A stretch of DNA of 64,000 nucleotides from an uncultured Eubacteriales bacterium (GCA_900315785.1 ONAL01000001.1:1-64000), one strand, 5' to 3'; positions 24,536-33,253 are shown, counted from the first letter of the stretch. Numbers and translations are program-made. Notes: generated from the sequence alone by a model not told the origin.

Positions 24536-25220
24536 AAGATATCTAATAATGTCGGACGAAAAGCCTGATATTACAGAAGCGTTAAGCCACAGCTACAATA
24601 TAATCAAAACCGACACAATCGACGCGCTTCTACCGTTTGAGAGACGTCACGCGGATATGCAATGTCTGAGGATAAGGGATACGTTCTTTGTTCTGAAAGA
24701 AGCGGTTGATTTACAGAAAAAGCTGTTATCTCTCGGGTTGAAGGTTGTTACAACCGAAGAAGATGTATCGGCAGAATACCCCCGAAACGTTCTCCTGAAC
24801 GCGGTTTATATTAAGCGGAAGCTGTTCTGCAAAATTGACGCGATAGCAGGTGTGGTAAAGGATTACTGTGAAAAGCACCGAATCGAGCTTATCAACGTTA
24901 ATCAAGGATACACTAAATGCTCCACAGCAGTTATTAAAGACTGCATTATAACCGCGGACAAAGGAATTTTTAAAGCTATGGCTGAGAATGGGGTAGGGGG
25001 GATATTGATTGAAAGCGGAGATATCGACCTCGACGGAGTTGACTACGGATTCATAGGCGGCTGCAGCTTTTGTGACAATAACGGTGTAAGCTTTACGGGC
25101 GACATCGAAAAGCACAAGGACGGCGAAAAAATAATAAAGTTTCTGGCTTCAAAAAGAATGAGTATGGGCTTTATGAACGGCAGAAAATTATACGATATAG
25201 GCGGATTTATAGTAATATAA
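24528..25220 (+). CDS. DUF6873-like (GME-fold) protein
   Basis: About 230 residues, overlapping the radA stop by eight bases with a GTG start at 24528 (NKRYLIMSDEKPD). The body resembles the clostridial DUF6873 GME-fold group: a repeated strand-helix pattern, INVNQGYTKCSTAVI in the middle, and GGCSFCDNNGVSFTGDI near the end. GME folds include amidinotransferases and dimethylarginine hydrolases, but I cannot confirm catalytic residues and assign no function. The family call is from memory and should be treated as tentative. It ends inside a terminator stem. Confidence 0.6.
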   Translation: MNKRYLIMSDEKPDITEALSHSYNIIKTDTIDALLPFERRHADMQCLRIRDTFFVLKEAVDLQKKLLSLGLKVVTTEEDVSAEYPRNVLLNAVYIKRKLFCKIDAIAGVVKDYCEKHRIELINVNQGYTKCSTAVIKDCIITADKGIFKAMAENGVGGILIESGDIDLDGVDYGFIGGCSFCDNNGVSFTGDIEKHKDGEKIIKFLASKRMSMGFMNGRKLYDIGGFIVI

Positions 25221-25230
25221 TCCGCTTTTT
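25201..25230 (+). terminator. Terminator of the sigK-radA gene cluster
   Basis: GCGGATT (25201-25207) pairs with AATCCGC (25219-25225), followed by T5. The stop codon of the DUF6873-like gene is in the loop/right-arm region. Confidence 0.75.
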
Positions 25231-25243
25231 CTTTTGCTTATGA

Positions 25244-25329
25244 ATTATACAGATTGTATAATATAATCCGAACTATACAAAATTTGTTAAAACCGTGGGG
25301 AAAAGTCGGGTTCCAATTATACAAAACTT
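25244..25329. repeat. Recurrent TATACA half-sites, including a short palindrome
   Basis: ATTATAC (25244-25250) and GTATAAT (25256-25262) form a 7-bp inverted repeat. The related words CTATACAAAATTT (from 25273) and ATTATACAAAACTT (from 25317) follow. The same core is in the 13-bp palindrome at 25825-25854. Several related half-sites within 600 bases suggest binding sites for one protein, perhaps the recombinase or its regulator; some could also serve as -10 boxes (TATAAT). Confidence 0.4.
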
Positions 25330-25352
25330 TTTAAGTTTTAACAATTGGGAAC
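25310..25352. repeat. Long imperfect inverted repeat in the intergenic region
   Basis: GTTCCAATT (25310-25318) pairs with AATTGGGAAC (25343-25352, one bulge), and internal ACAAAAC pairs with GTTTTAAC. An outer AAAACC (from 25289) and GGTTTT (from about 25364) could extend it. No U-tract follows, so it is not an obvious terminator. It may be part of a structured RNA or a protein site. Confidence 0.4.
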
Positions 25353-25461
25353 ATAACAGGGAAGGTTTTCCTCATTCTGAGCTTCACAAATAGTTAAATG
25401 CTCTCTGTTAATGTATATTCAATTTGAAAAGGTATTATTGTGCTCTATTTCATAAAAACAA

Positions 25462-25707
25462 ATCCGATGGAAATTTCTCGAACGACTTACAGGTCATTCA
25501 GAAAAAATCCATCGGATAATTTAATTCTGTTTTCCGATAGAAATTATTTAAATGAGCTACTGGTCATTCAAAAAATTTCTATCAGTTAATTTTTGTGTTG
25601 AATCGCTATAATAAAACTAAAGTTCAAAGAAACAGTAAAATGCCAAAAAAGAAATCCGATAGAAATATCTGAGACGAGTAACGGGTCGTTTTAAAAATTT
25701 CTATCGG
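25462..25707. repeat. Three tandem copies of a covarying two-stem repeat element
   Basis: Copies at 25462-25517, 25534-25585 and 25656-25707. Each has an outer stem (CCGATAGAAAT-type arm with its complement) and an inner stem capped by a conserved GA-S-Y-W-AC-N-GGTC apex followed by RTT. The stems covary: the outer stem is GATGGA/TCCATC in copy 1 and GATAGA/TCTATC in copy 3. The inner stem has T-A in copy 2 where copy 3 has C-G. Spacers of 16 and 70 bases carry no gene. This is neither a CRISPR array nor a known riboswitch to my eye. The downstream neighbour is a tyrosine recombinase. Confidence 0.75.
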
Positions 25708-25824
25708 CTGGATTTGAAACTGATTATTGTTGTATTTATTGAAAAACAGCTATTATTCTGTTATTTATATATTATTAGGTTAAAGAGCCCCTATCGAGGT
25801 CTATTCCCTGAATACACTCCCCTT

Positions 25825-25854
25825 AATTATACAAAATATTCATTTTGTATAATT
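25825..25854. repeat. Perfect 13-bp palindrome upstream of the recombinase gene
   Basis: AATTATACAAAAT (25825-25837) and ATTTTGTATAATT (25842-25854) are exact inverted copies around ATTC. It can equally be read as 11-bp arms with an 8-bp centre, an organisation seen at recombinase core sites. It ends 60 bases before the recombinase ATG and includes a TATAAT word, so an operator overlapping a promoter is the alternative. Confidence 0.55.
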
Positions 25855-25914
25855 TTCTGTATTGGAATTATTATCCCCTTTTCTTCTGTTATAATTAAAA
25901 ATGAGGTGATTACA

Positions 25915-26889
25915 ATGGCTGTAGACTTTATGCAGGAAGCTCCCGACATCATCAAGCGCTTCCTCTTGTATATGCAAAACATCAAGGGACGTTCTCCTAA
26001 AACCGTTGACGAGTATTACATCGATCTTCGCACGTTTTTCCGTTATCTGCATATGAGCCGCGGACTGTGTGACAAGTCGCTTGAGTTTGACGAAATCAAA
26101 ATTGATAACGTTGACGTGGATTTGGTCAAGTCAGTTACTCTGCGTGACGCATATGAGTTTATGTATTTTCTCCAGCGTGACCGCGGTAATTCTCAGGCGG
26201 CTCGTGCGCGTAAAACCTCTTCCCTGCGGCAGTTTTATAAATTCCTCGAGAGAGACCATATTATAGAAACCAACCCTGTCAAGGAGCTTGAGACGCCCAA
26301 GCAGAAAAAGGCTCTGCCCAAATATCTTACTTTGGAGCAGTCAATTGAGCTCTTAAACGCTGTTGAGGGCGACTTTGCCGCGCGTGACTACTGTATTCTT
26401 ACTCTTTTTCTGAACTGCGGACTTCGTTTGTCGGAAATGTGTGGTCTGAATTACAGCGATATCCGCTCCGATAACACGATGAGAGTGCTCGGTAAAGGCA
26501 ACAAGGAACGCGTTATTTACCTCAACAAAGCCTGTCTTGACGCTATTAACGCTTATAAAGAGGTTCGCCCTACCGATGATTTAAAGGACAGAAAAGCCCT
26601 GTTTATAAGCCGAAATCATAACCGTATGTCGCCCAAAACCGTTCAGGCTATGGTATATAAATATCTTGAGAAAATCGGACTTGATTCACAGGGTTATTCC
26701 TGTCATAAGCTAAGGCACACAGCCGCTACACTTATGTATCAGACAGGTCAGGTGGATATCAGAGTTTTGCAGGATATTCTCGGTCACGAGAACCTCGGTA
26801 CCACCGAAATCTACACTCACCTCTCGAGCCAACAGCTAAAAAACGCAGCAGAGAGCAATCCCCTGGGAAAGCTTAAACCAAAAGATTAA
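25915..26889 (+). CDS. Xer-type tyrosine recombinase/integrase
   Basis: 324 residues with an N-terminal SAM-like DNA-binding domain (~8-115) and a C-terminal catalytic domain. The catalytic set is complete: R in GLRLSE, K in GKGNKERV, HxxR in HKLRHTAA, H in GHENLGTTEIYTH and the nucleophile Y in the same segment. Length and motifs fit XerC/XerD, the chromosome-dimer-resolution enzymes, but I cannot separate a housekeeping Xer from a dedicated site-specific recombinase. ATG at 25915 is chosen because of the GAGGTGAT ribosome site. It is monocistronic, preceded by 690 bases of repeat-rich, gene-free AT-rich DNA. Confidence 0.93.
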   Translation: MAVDFMQEAPDIIKRFLLYMQNIKGRSPKTVDEYYIDLRTFFRYLHMSRGLCDKSLEFDEIKIDNVDVDLVKSVTLRDAYEFMYFLQRDRGNSQAARARKTSSLRQFYKFLERDHIIETNPVKELETPKQKKALPKYLTLEQSIELLNAVEGDFAARDYCILTLFLNCGLRLSEMCGLNYSDIRSDNTMRVLGKGNKERVIYLNKACLDAINAYKEVRPTDDLKDRKALFISRNHNRMSPKTVQAMVYKYLEKIGLDSQGYSCHKLRHTAATLMYQTGQVDIRVLQDILGHENLGTTEIYTHLSSQQLKNAAESNPLGKLKPKD

Positions 26890-26917
26890 ACCGCCGCTTT
26901 CGCGACGGTTTTCTTTT
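26889..26917. terminator. Terminator between the recombinase and lysA
   Basis: AACCGCCGC pairs with GCGACGGTT (arms 26889-26897 and 26902-26910, one mismatch, TTTC loop), followed by TTCTTTTT on the plus strand and TTTAATCTTTT on the minus. It serves both convergent genes. Confidence 0.75.
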
Positions 26918-28188
26918 TAGAACTTAAATTCCGAGAAATCAAAGGTTGAGAAGTAATCCTTTGAGGTTTCGGCTCTTCTGATCATTTTGAAGCTGCCGTC
27001 CTCTTTTAAAAGAACCTCTGCGCTTCTCAGCTTACCGTTATAATTGTAGCCCATGGAGAAGCCGTGAGCGCCTGTATCGTGGATATAGATAAGGTCGCCG
27101 ATGTCAATCTTCGGGAGCATACGGTCAATTGCGAATTTGTCGTTGTTCTCGCACAGACCGCCTGTTACATCGTACATATGGTCGCAAGGCTCATTTTCCT
27201 TACCGAGAACAGTAATATGATGGTAAGAACCGTACATAGCGGGGCGCATAAGGTTTGCAGCGCAAGCGTCAAGACCGATATACTCTTTATAAATGTGCTT
27301 TTCGTGGATAGCTTTTGCCACAATTGCGCCGAACGGAGCAAGCATATAACGACCGAGCTCTGTGTAAATCTCGACGTCCCCCATTCCCTCGGGAACAAGG
27401 ATTTTTTCAAACTTCTTGCGTACGCCTTCGCCGATATACTTGATATCGCTCTTGGGCTCCTCAGGCTTATAATCTACGCCTACGCCGCCCGAAAGGTTGA
27501 TAAACTTGATATGTACGCCTGTTTTCTTTTTGAGCCTTACGGCAAGCTCAAAGAGAATACCCGCAAGCTCGGGATAATACTCGTTTGAAACGGTGTTTGA
27601 AGCTAAGAAAGCGTGAATACCAAAGTCCTCTGCGCCTGCTTCTTTAAGCTCTATAAACGCCTTTTCCATCTGTTCCTCGGTCATTCCGTACTTGGAATCT
27701 CCGGGAGTGTCCATTACCTGAACCTTGTCCTCGCTGCCTGCGAGCTCAAAAACTCCGCCGGGATTGTAACGGCAGCAGATCGTCTTGGGAACGCCGCAGA
27801 CCTTCTTGATGAAGTCAACGTGAGTGTAGTCGTCAAGGTTGATGTAAGCGCCCATATCGTAGGCGAGCTTCATATCCTCAACGGGAGTTACGTTCGAGCT
27901 GAACATAATATCCGTACCCGAAATGCCGCAAGCCTTGCAGAGCTCGAGCTCTGTGTAGGACGAGCAATCCATTCCGCAGCCTTCCTCTGAGAGAATCTGC
28001 ATAAGGTACGGGTTGGGAGTAGCCTTTACGGCAAAGTACTCTCTGTAGCCCTTGTTCCAGCTGAAAGCCTCGTTTAACGCTCTGGCGTTTTCTCTGATAC
28101 CCTTTTCGTCGTAGATGTGAAAAGGTGTGGGAATCTCCTTTGCGATTTCCTGCGCCTTTTCAAGATTGAGAAACGGTTTCTTCTCCAT
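26917..28188 (-). CDS. lysA: Diaminopimelate decarboxylase
   Basis: A 423-residue alanine-racemase-fold (type III) PLP decarboxylase. The Schiff-base lysine is K55 in YFAVKATPNP. The PLP-phosphate loop LSGGVGVDY, GGLCENND (the Cys from the partner subunit, the CE-S/D motif of DAP decarboxylases) and the C-terminal HDTGAHGFSMGYNYNG motif are present. It makes lysine from meso-diaminopimelate in the last step of lysine synthesis. One deviation: the usual EPGR is ELGRYM. AGGAGG precedes ATG. It lies 37 bases after engB and is probably the last gene of the tig-clpPX-lon-engB run. Confidence 0.9.
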   Translation of the reverse strand: MEKKPFLNLEKAQEIAKEIPTPFHIYDEKGIRENARALNEAFSWNKGYREYFAVKATPNPYLMQILSEEGCGMDCSSYTELELCKACGISGTDIMFSSNVTPVEDMKLAYDMGAYINLDDYTHVDFIKKVCGVPKTICCRYNPGGVFELAGSEDKVQVMDTPGDSKYGMTEEQMEKAFIELKEAGAEDFGIHAFLASNTVSNEYYPELAGILFELAVRLKKKTGVHIKFINLSGGVGVDYKPEEPKSDIKYIGEGVRKKFEKILVPEGMGDVEIYTELGRYMLAPFGAIVAKAIHEKHIYKEYIGLDACAANLMRPAMYGSYHHITVLGKENEPCDHMYDVTGGLCENNDKFAIDRMLPKIDIGDLIYIHDTGAHGFSMGYNYNGKLRSAEVLLKEDGSFKMIRRAETSKDYFSTFDFSEFKF

Positions 28189-28225
28189 ATTTTCCTCCTA
28201 TAAAAAGTCAAGTAGTAATTAACTC

Positions 28226-28816
28226 CTAAATTACCTCTTCTATATATTCCTCGATTACGCTTCTGACGTCCTCAAGTCCAAAGCCGTCAACCGCTGAAAA
28301 CGGTATAAGCTCAATTCCTTCAAATTCGCTCAACTCGTCCATAACCTCGTCAAGACGCTTTTCGTACGCTGTTTTCTTGAGCTTGTCTTTCTTTGTGAGG
28401 ACGATAACAAACGGAGCGTTTGAGCTGTAAAGAAACCTCAGCATATCATAGTCGTCCTTGGTAGGCTTGTGACGGATATCGATTATCTGGATAATCAGAG
28501 CGATATTCCTGTCGGCTGACAGATATCCCTCTACAAGCTCCGCCCAGCGAGCTTTTTCAGCCTTTGAAACCTTTGCGTATCCGTAACCTGGAAGGTCAAC
28601 AAGCTTGAACTCCTCTGCGTTAAAGAAGTTAATCGTAGCTGTTTTGCCCGGTTGAGAGCTGACACGCGCCAGGTTCTTGCGCTGTACAAGCTTATTAATC
28701 AGCGAGCTCTTGCCCACATTGCTGTGTCCCGAGAAAACAATCTCGGGTTTGCCCTTTTCGGGAAGCTGGGATGAATTTCCCGCTGAGGTTTCGAATTCGA
28801 TTTTATTAAAATTCAT
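28226..28816 (-). CDS. engB: Ribosome biogenesis GTPase EngB (YsxC/YihA)
   Basis: A 196-residue single-domain TRAFAC GTPase. G1 GHSNVGKSS at 30-38, G3 DLPGYGYA (the family-characteristic GYGYA), G4 TKKDK and G5 SA are present. It is needed for large-subunit assembly in B. subtilis. The position directly after lon in the tig-clpP-clpX-lon-engB order is conserved across Firmicutes. ATG at 28816; seven bases separate it from the lon stop. Confidence 0.96.
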   Translation of the reverse strand: MNFNKIEFETSAGNSSQLPEKGKPEIVFSGHSNVGKSSLINKLVQRKNLARVSSQPGKTATINFFNAEEFKLVDLPGYGYAKVSKAEKARWAELVEGYLSADRNIALIIQIIDIRHKPTKDDYDMLRFLYSSNAPFVIVLTKKDKLKKTAYEKRLDEVMDELSEFEGIELIPFSAVDGFGLEDVRSVIEEYIEEVI

Positions 28817-28823
28817 AAAACAC

Positions 28824-31226
28824 CTACTGTCTTATGGACGGTGAAACGCCTTTTACGCTGTTCGGAAGCACAGCGTTTACGTTCTTTTCTTTATGAACAA
28901 CAGGAGCGACTGTCGCCTTGCCGATAACCTCGGTGAAGTACTCGCAAGGGATAAACTCTACGTTTTCCTTAACGATATCGTCAATCTCCTCGAGGTCGGG
29001 AACGTTAGCCTTGGGAATAAATACTGTCTTTACTCCTGCCTTGTATGCCGCCATGGATTTCTCCTTGAGACCGCCTATGGGAAGGATTTTTCCTCTGAGG
29101 GTAATTTCACCTGTCATAGCAATATCGCGCTTTACAGGGCGCATAGAGAGCGCGGAATAGATAGCCGTAGCCATTGTAATTCCCGCGGACGGACCGTCCT
29201 TGGGAACGGCTCCCTCGGGTGCGTGAATGTGGATGTCCTTTGTCTTGTAGAAATCCTTATCGATACCGAGCAAGTCGCTGTGCGCTCTGATACAGGTGAT
29301 TGCGGCTTTCGCGCTTTCCTGCATAACATCGCCGAGCGAGCCTGTGAGCGAAATCTTGCCGTCGCCGTCCATTACCGCGATTTCGACAGGAAGCATTGTG
29401 CCGCCGACCGAGGTCCAGGCAAGTCCGTTTACAAGACCGATTTCGTCATTCTTCTCAAGGCTGTCGCCTGTGTATTTCTTAACGCCGAGGTATTCGCCGA
29501 TGTTTTTGTCGGTGAATTTTATCTGCTCCTCTTCCCCGTTTACGTACTTAACGGCAAACTTTCGGATAGCCTTGGCGATTTCTTTTTCAAGCCTTCTGAC
29601 GCCCGCTTCGCGAGTGTAGCTGTCAATCATTGCGTAGATAGCCGAGGGTGCGAATTTAACCGCCTGTTTGTCGAGACCGTTTTCCTCAATCTGCTTGGGA
29701 ATCAGGTGCTTTTTGGCGATGTGGAATTTCTCTTCCCTTGTGTAGCTGTCTATATTGATGATTTCCATTCTGTCGTAGAGCGGTGCGGGAATGGTTGACG
29801 GGTCGTTAGCCGTGGTTATAAAGAAAACCTTTGACAAATCAAAGGGAATGTCGATGTAGTGGTCGCAGAACTTGTTGTTCTGTTCAGCGTCGAGCACCTC
29901 GAGCAGAGCCGAGGACGGGTCGCCCTTATAATCCGAGCCGAGCTTATCAATCTCGTCGAGAATAAGCAGAGGGTTGTTGCTGCCCGCGGTTTTGATTGCC
30001 GCCATAATTCTGCCGGGCATTGAGCCGATATATGTACGCCTGTGACCTCTGATTTCAGCTTCATCATGAACGCCGCCGAGAGCGATTCTTACGGACTTTC
30101 TGCCGATAGCCTTTGCGACGGACTGAGCGATTGAGGTTTTACCGACGCCAGGGGGTCCGACAAGGCAGATAATCTGCCCTTTGATATCGGGGTTAAGCTT
30201 TCTTACGGCAAGCTGTTCGATGATTCTTTCCTTGACCTTTGCAAGTCCGTAGTGGCTCTTTTCAAGCGACGAAGCTACCGATTTGAGGTTGAGCTTGTCC
30301 TTGGTGCTGGTGTTCCACGGAAGGTCTAGGATTGTATCAAGATATGTCCTGATAACGCTGACTTCCTGAGAGCCGAAGGGCATTTTTGAGAGCTTGTTGC
30401 ACTCCTTGATGAGTGTTTCCTCATCCTTTTCGGAAAGTCCGAGAGCCTTAATCTTTTCGATATATGCTTCAGCCTCAGACGAAGGATTGTCAGCTTCGCC
30501 GAGCTCTAATTCTATAATGTTTTTCTGTTCTCTGAGGAAGTATTCGCGCTGCTGTCCGTCAATCTTCTTGCGGGCTTTTTCGCTGATTTCGTCCTCAATT
30601 TCCATTATGTAGATTTCCTGATTAAGAATCTCCAGAAGAGCTTCCATACGCTCGCAGACGTCGATTGTTTCAAGAATTGTCTGCTTTTCGTTGTAATCGG
30701 GAACCGCGTTTCCTGCGATAAAATCGGCAAGCTCTCCCCCGTTCTCGGACATTGCGACCTTGAACATTACGTCTGAGGATTGCTTGGGAACGAATTGTGA
30801 ATATCTTTCAAACAGTGATTTGAGAGTTCTGATTAAAGCGAGCTCTCTTGCTGTTTTTAAATCGTGAAATTCGGGTACGGTAGCGACCTTTGCGAAGATA
30901 CACTTTTTATTCTGAAAGCTCTCTTCGATTGTGGCTCTCTCCTGTCCCTCAACGATTACTCTGGTGACGCCCTCGGGCTGTTTTATGACCTGAATAATCT
31001 TTGCGATAACGCCCATATTGAACAAATCCGAAGTATCGGGGTCCTTAACTGCGGGGTTCTTCTGAGCGACAAGGAAAATGAGCTGGTCTTCCTTCATAGC
31101 GATATTTATTGCGGCGCGGGACTTGTCCCTCACAACGTCGAAATGAAGCAGGGTTTTCGGAAAAACAACCAAGCCTCTGAGCGGAAGCACAGGAAGGTTA
31201 TAATAATTGCTTTCTGTAAAACTCAT
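28824..31226 (-). CDS. lon: ATP-dependent protease Lon (LonA)
   Basis: About 800 residues. LonN substrate domain (YNLPVLPLRGLVVFPKT at the N-terminus), coiled coil, AAA+ module with GPPGVGKTS and ILDEIDKL, and a C-terminal serine-lysine peptidase: catalytic Ser in PKDGPSAGIT and Lys in GLKEKSMAAYKAG. A cytosolic quality-control protease. ATG at 31226 (MSFTESNYY) is chosen over an upstream in-frame extension that begins inside the intergenic region. AAGGAG sits 12 bases before ATG, rather far. Confidence 0.96.
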   Translation of the reverse strand: MSFTESNYYNLPVLPLRGLVVFPKTLLHFDVVRDKSRAAINIAMKEDQLIFLVAQKNPAVKDPDTSDLFNMGVIAKIIQVIKQPEGVTRVIVEGQERATIEESFQNKKCIFAKVATVPEFHDLKTARELALIRTLKSLFERYSQFVPKQSSDVMFKVAMSENGGELADFIAGNAVPDYNEKQTILETIDVCERMEALLEILNQEIYIMEIEDEISEKARKKIDGQQREYFLREQKNIIELELGEADNPSSEAEAYIEKIKALGLSEKDEETLIKECNKLSKMPFGSQEVSVIRTYLDTILDLPWNTSTKDKLNLKSVASSLEKSHYGLAKVKERIIEQLAVRKLNPDIKGQIICLVGPPGVGKTSIAQSVAKAIGRKSVRIALGGVHDEAEIRGHRRTYIGSMPGRIMAAIKTAGSNNPLLILDEIDKLGSDYKGDPSSALLEVLDAEQNNKFCDHYIDIPFDLSKVFFITTANDPSTIPAPLYDRMEIINIDSYTREEKFHIAKKHLIPKQIEENGLDKQAVKFAPSAIYAMIDSYTREAGVRRLEKEIAKAIRKFAVKYVNGEEEQIKFTDKNIGEYLGVKKYTGDSLEKNDEIGLVNGLAWTSVGGTMLPVEIAVMDGDGKISLTGSLGDVMQESAKAAITCIRAHSDLLGIDKDFYKTKDIHIHAPEGAVPKDGPSAGITMATAIYSALSMRPVKRDIAMTGEITLRGKILPIGGLKEKSMAAYKAGVKTVFIPKANVPDLEEIDDIVKENVEFIPCEYFTEVIGKATVAPVVHKEKNVNAVLPNSVKGVSPSIRQ

Positions 31227-31304
31227 AGTTAAAAATATCTCCTTAAAATCCAAAAGCTGTAGTGTAAAACTCACCATTGAATTTACATTACAGCAAATGA
31301 ATCG

Positions 31305-32609
31305 TTATGACACTTCTTCAGCGTCAAGTACCTTTGAATTAGTTTTTTGGGGCTGTGCCTTGAATCCGTTGCGGACAATCTCGGGCTCAGCCTTGTTTTC
31401 TATAACATCGCCATTGATGATAATTTTTGTAATAGTATCGTCGGAAGGAACCTCAAACATAAGGTCGTTGAGAACGCCTTCCATAATTCCGCGAAGTCCG
31501 CGGGCGCCTGTAGACTGCTCCTTAGCCTTCTGAGCTACAGCCTGTAAGGCGTCGTCTGTGAACTCGAGCTTTACGCCGTCAAGAGCAAAGAGGTGCTTGT
31601 ACTGCTTGACAATTGAGTTCTTGGGCTCTGTGAGGATACGCACCAGCGCGTCTGTATCAAGTCCGTTGAGAGCCGAAATAACAGGGATACGACCGACAAG
31701 CTCGGGGATAATACCGTACTTTACAAGGTCGTGAGCTACGACGTCGTTCATCCAGCCTGTTTCGTCAAGCACAGCCTTTTCCTGAACATTTGCGCCGAAG
31801 CCGATAAGTGAAGCTCCCTTGCGCTTCTCGACAATCTTCTCGAGACCGTCAAAGGCGCCGCCGCAGATAAAGAGAATGTTCTTTGTGTTAATCTGCAGAA
31901 ACTCCTGCTGCGGGTGCTTTCTGCCGCCTGTCGGCGGTACGTTGGCTACCGTGCCCTCAAGAATCTTGAGCAAAGCTTGCTGAACACCCTCGCCGCTTAC
32001 GTCACGAGTGATTGACGGATTCTCGGATTTGCGGGAAATCTTGTCGATTTCGTCGATGTAGATAATACCGCGTTCCGCCTTTTCAATATCAAAGTCTGCC
32101 GCCTGAATCAGCTTGAGAAGGATATTCTCTACGTCCTCGCCTACATAGCCCGCCTCTGTCAGAGTGGTAGCGTCGGCGATAGCGAACGGAACGTCAAGAG
32201 CCTTTGCGAGAGTCTGAGCCAGAAGCGTTTTGCCGACGCCTGTGGGTCCCAGAAGAAGCACGTTGCTCTTAGCGAACTCCACCTCGTCGTCCATGCTGAA
32301 AACTCTCTTGTAGTGGTTGTAAACCGCTACGCTGAGGGATTTCTTCGCCTTATCCTGACCGATAACATACTCGTCAAGAATAGCCTTGATTTCCACAGGC
32401 TTCAGGAGCTGAGGGATTTCTATGCTGTTGTTCTCGGGCTCAAAATCCTTTTCGAGGGAAATATCCGCATCCTCAAGGATGTTGACGCAGAGGTCGATAC
32501 ATCTGTCACATATATATACCCCGTTGCCGCCCTTAACAAGTCTGCCGACATATTCCTGCGGCTTGCCGCAGAAAGAGCAGTAGATATTGTTGTCGATATT
32601 GTTAGGCAT
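31305..32609 (-). CDS. clpX: ClpX, ATP-binding unfoldase of ClpXP
   Basis: 434 residues. The N-terminal zinc-binding domain is Cys4 (C11, C14, C34, C37: YCSFCGK and ICDRCIDLC). AAA+ motifs: Walker A GPTGVGKT, Walker [11 protein letters not shown], and the pore loop GYVGEDVE; the IGF loop that docks on ClpP is visible as LIGFGANV. It unfolds tagged proteins and feeds them to ClpP, encoded 13 bases upstream. Normal length. Confidence 0.97.
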   Translation of the reverse strand: MPNNIDNNIYCSFCGKPQEYVGRLVKGGNGVYICDRCIDLCVNILEDADISLEKDFEPENNSIEIPQLLKPVEIKAILDEYVIGQDKAKKSLSVAVYNHYKRVFSMDDEVEFAKSNVLLLGPTGVGKTLLAQTLAKALDVPFAIADATTLTEAGYVGEDVENILLKLIQAADFDIEKAERGIIYIDEIDKISRKSENPSITRDVSGEGVQQALLKILEGTVANVPPTGGRKHPQQEFLQINTKNILFICGGAFDGLEKIVEKRKGASLIGFGANVQEKAVLDETGWMNDVVAHDLVKYGIIPELVGRIPVISALNGLDTDALVRILTEPKNSIVKQYKHLFALDGVKLEFTDDALQAVAQKAKEQSTGARGLRGIMEGVLNDLMFEVPSDDTITKIIINGDVIENKAEPEIVRNGFKAQPQKTNSKVLDAEEVS

Positions 32610-32622
32610 GTTTAAACCTCAC

Positions 32623-33204
32623 TTATCTGTTTTCGAATACCTTGTCGATGAGACCGTACTCAAGCGCCTGCTGAGCGGTCATAAAATTATCACGGTTTGT
32701 GTCCTTTGCGATAACGTCAACAGGCTGACCTGTGTTTTTCGCAAGGATTTCGTTTAAACGCTTTCTGATGTCAAGGATATGCTGAGTATGGATTTCCATA
32801 TCGGTAGCCTGACCCTTTGCGCCGCCCGAAGGCTGGTGAATCATAATATCGGCGTTGGGAAGCGCGTAACGCTTGCCCTTTGCACCTGCCGCAAGAAGGA
32901 ACGCGCCCATGCTCGCAGCCATACCTACGCAGATTGTGGATACATCACACTTGATGTAGTTCATTGTGTCGTAGATAGCAAAGCCGTCTGTAACGGAGCC
33001 GCCCGGGCTGTTGATGTAAAGGCTGATGTCCTTTGTGGGGTCCTGAGACTCAAGATAAAGCAGCTGAGCTACAATTACGCTTGCGCTCGCGCTGTTTACA
33101 TCCTCGTTGAGCATAATAATTCTGTCGTTTAAAAGACGGGAATAAATATCATATGAACGTTCTCCGCGGTTGGTCTGTTCAACTACATAAGGTATTAATG
33201 CCAT
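32623..33204 (-). CDS. clpP: ClpP protease subunit
   Basis: 193 residues with the catalytic triad S98 (GMAASMGA), H123 (MIHQPSGG) and D172, spaced as in E. coli Clp[10 protein letters not shown] forms the oxyanion region. The mature start is ATG at 33204 ([15 protein letters not shown], the canonical N-terminus); an ATG nine bases upstream abuts the AAAGG ribosome site and is unlikely. Forms the tetradecameric barrel with ClpX or ClpC. Lies between tig and clpX, as in most Firmicutes. Confidence 0.97.
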   Translation of the reverse strand: MALIPYVVEQTNRGERSYDIYSRLLNDRIIMLNEDVNSASASVIVAQLLYLESQDPTKDISLYINSPGGSVTDGFAIYDTMNYIKCDVSTICVGMAASMGAFLLAAGAKGKRYALPNADIMIHQPSGGAKGQATDMEIHTQHILDIRKRLNEILAKNTGQPVDVIAKDTNRDNFMTAQQALEYGLIDKVFENR

Positions 33205-33253
33205 ATGAATCATCCTTTCTGTTTAGTAATTAACTGAGATTCGCAAATTATAC

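Noticed and set aside
25462..25707. CRISPR array
   Set aside because: Only three units, with internal hairpins and irregular spacers (16 and 70 bases), and no cas genes; the units are themselves palindromic elements.
25714..25914. N-terminal extension of the recombinase
   Set aside because: The upstream in-frame stretch is AT-rich, crosses the 13-bp palindrome, has no ribosome site and does not look like the family; the ATG at 25915 has GAGGTGAT.
28893..29798. 301-codon plus-strand open frame inside lon
   Set aside because: Fully antisense to the lon AAA+/protease-domain coding sequence; explained by codon bias of lon, with no ribosome site or recognisable product.
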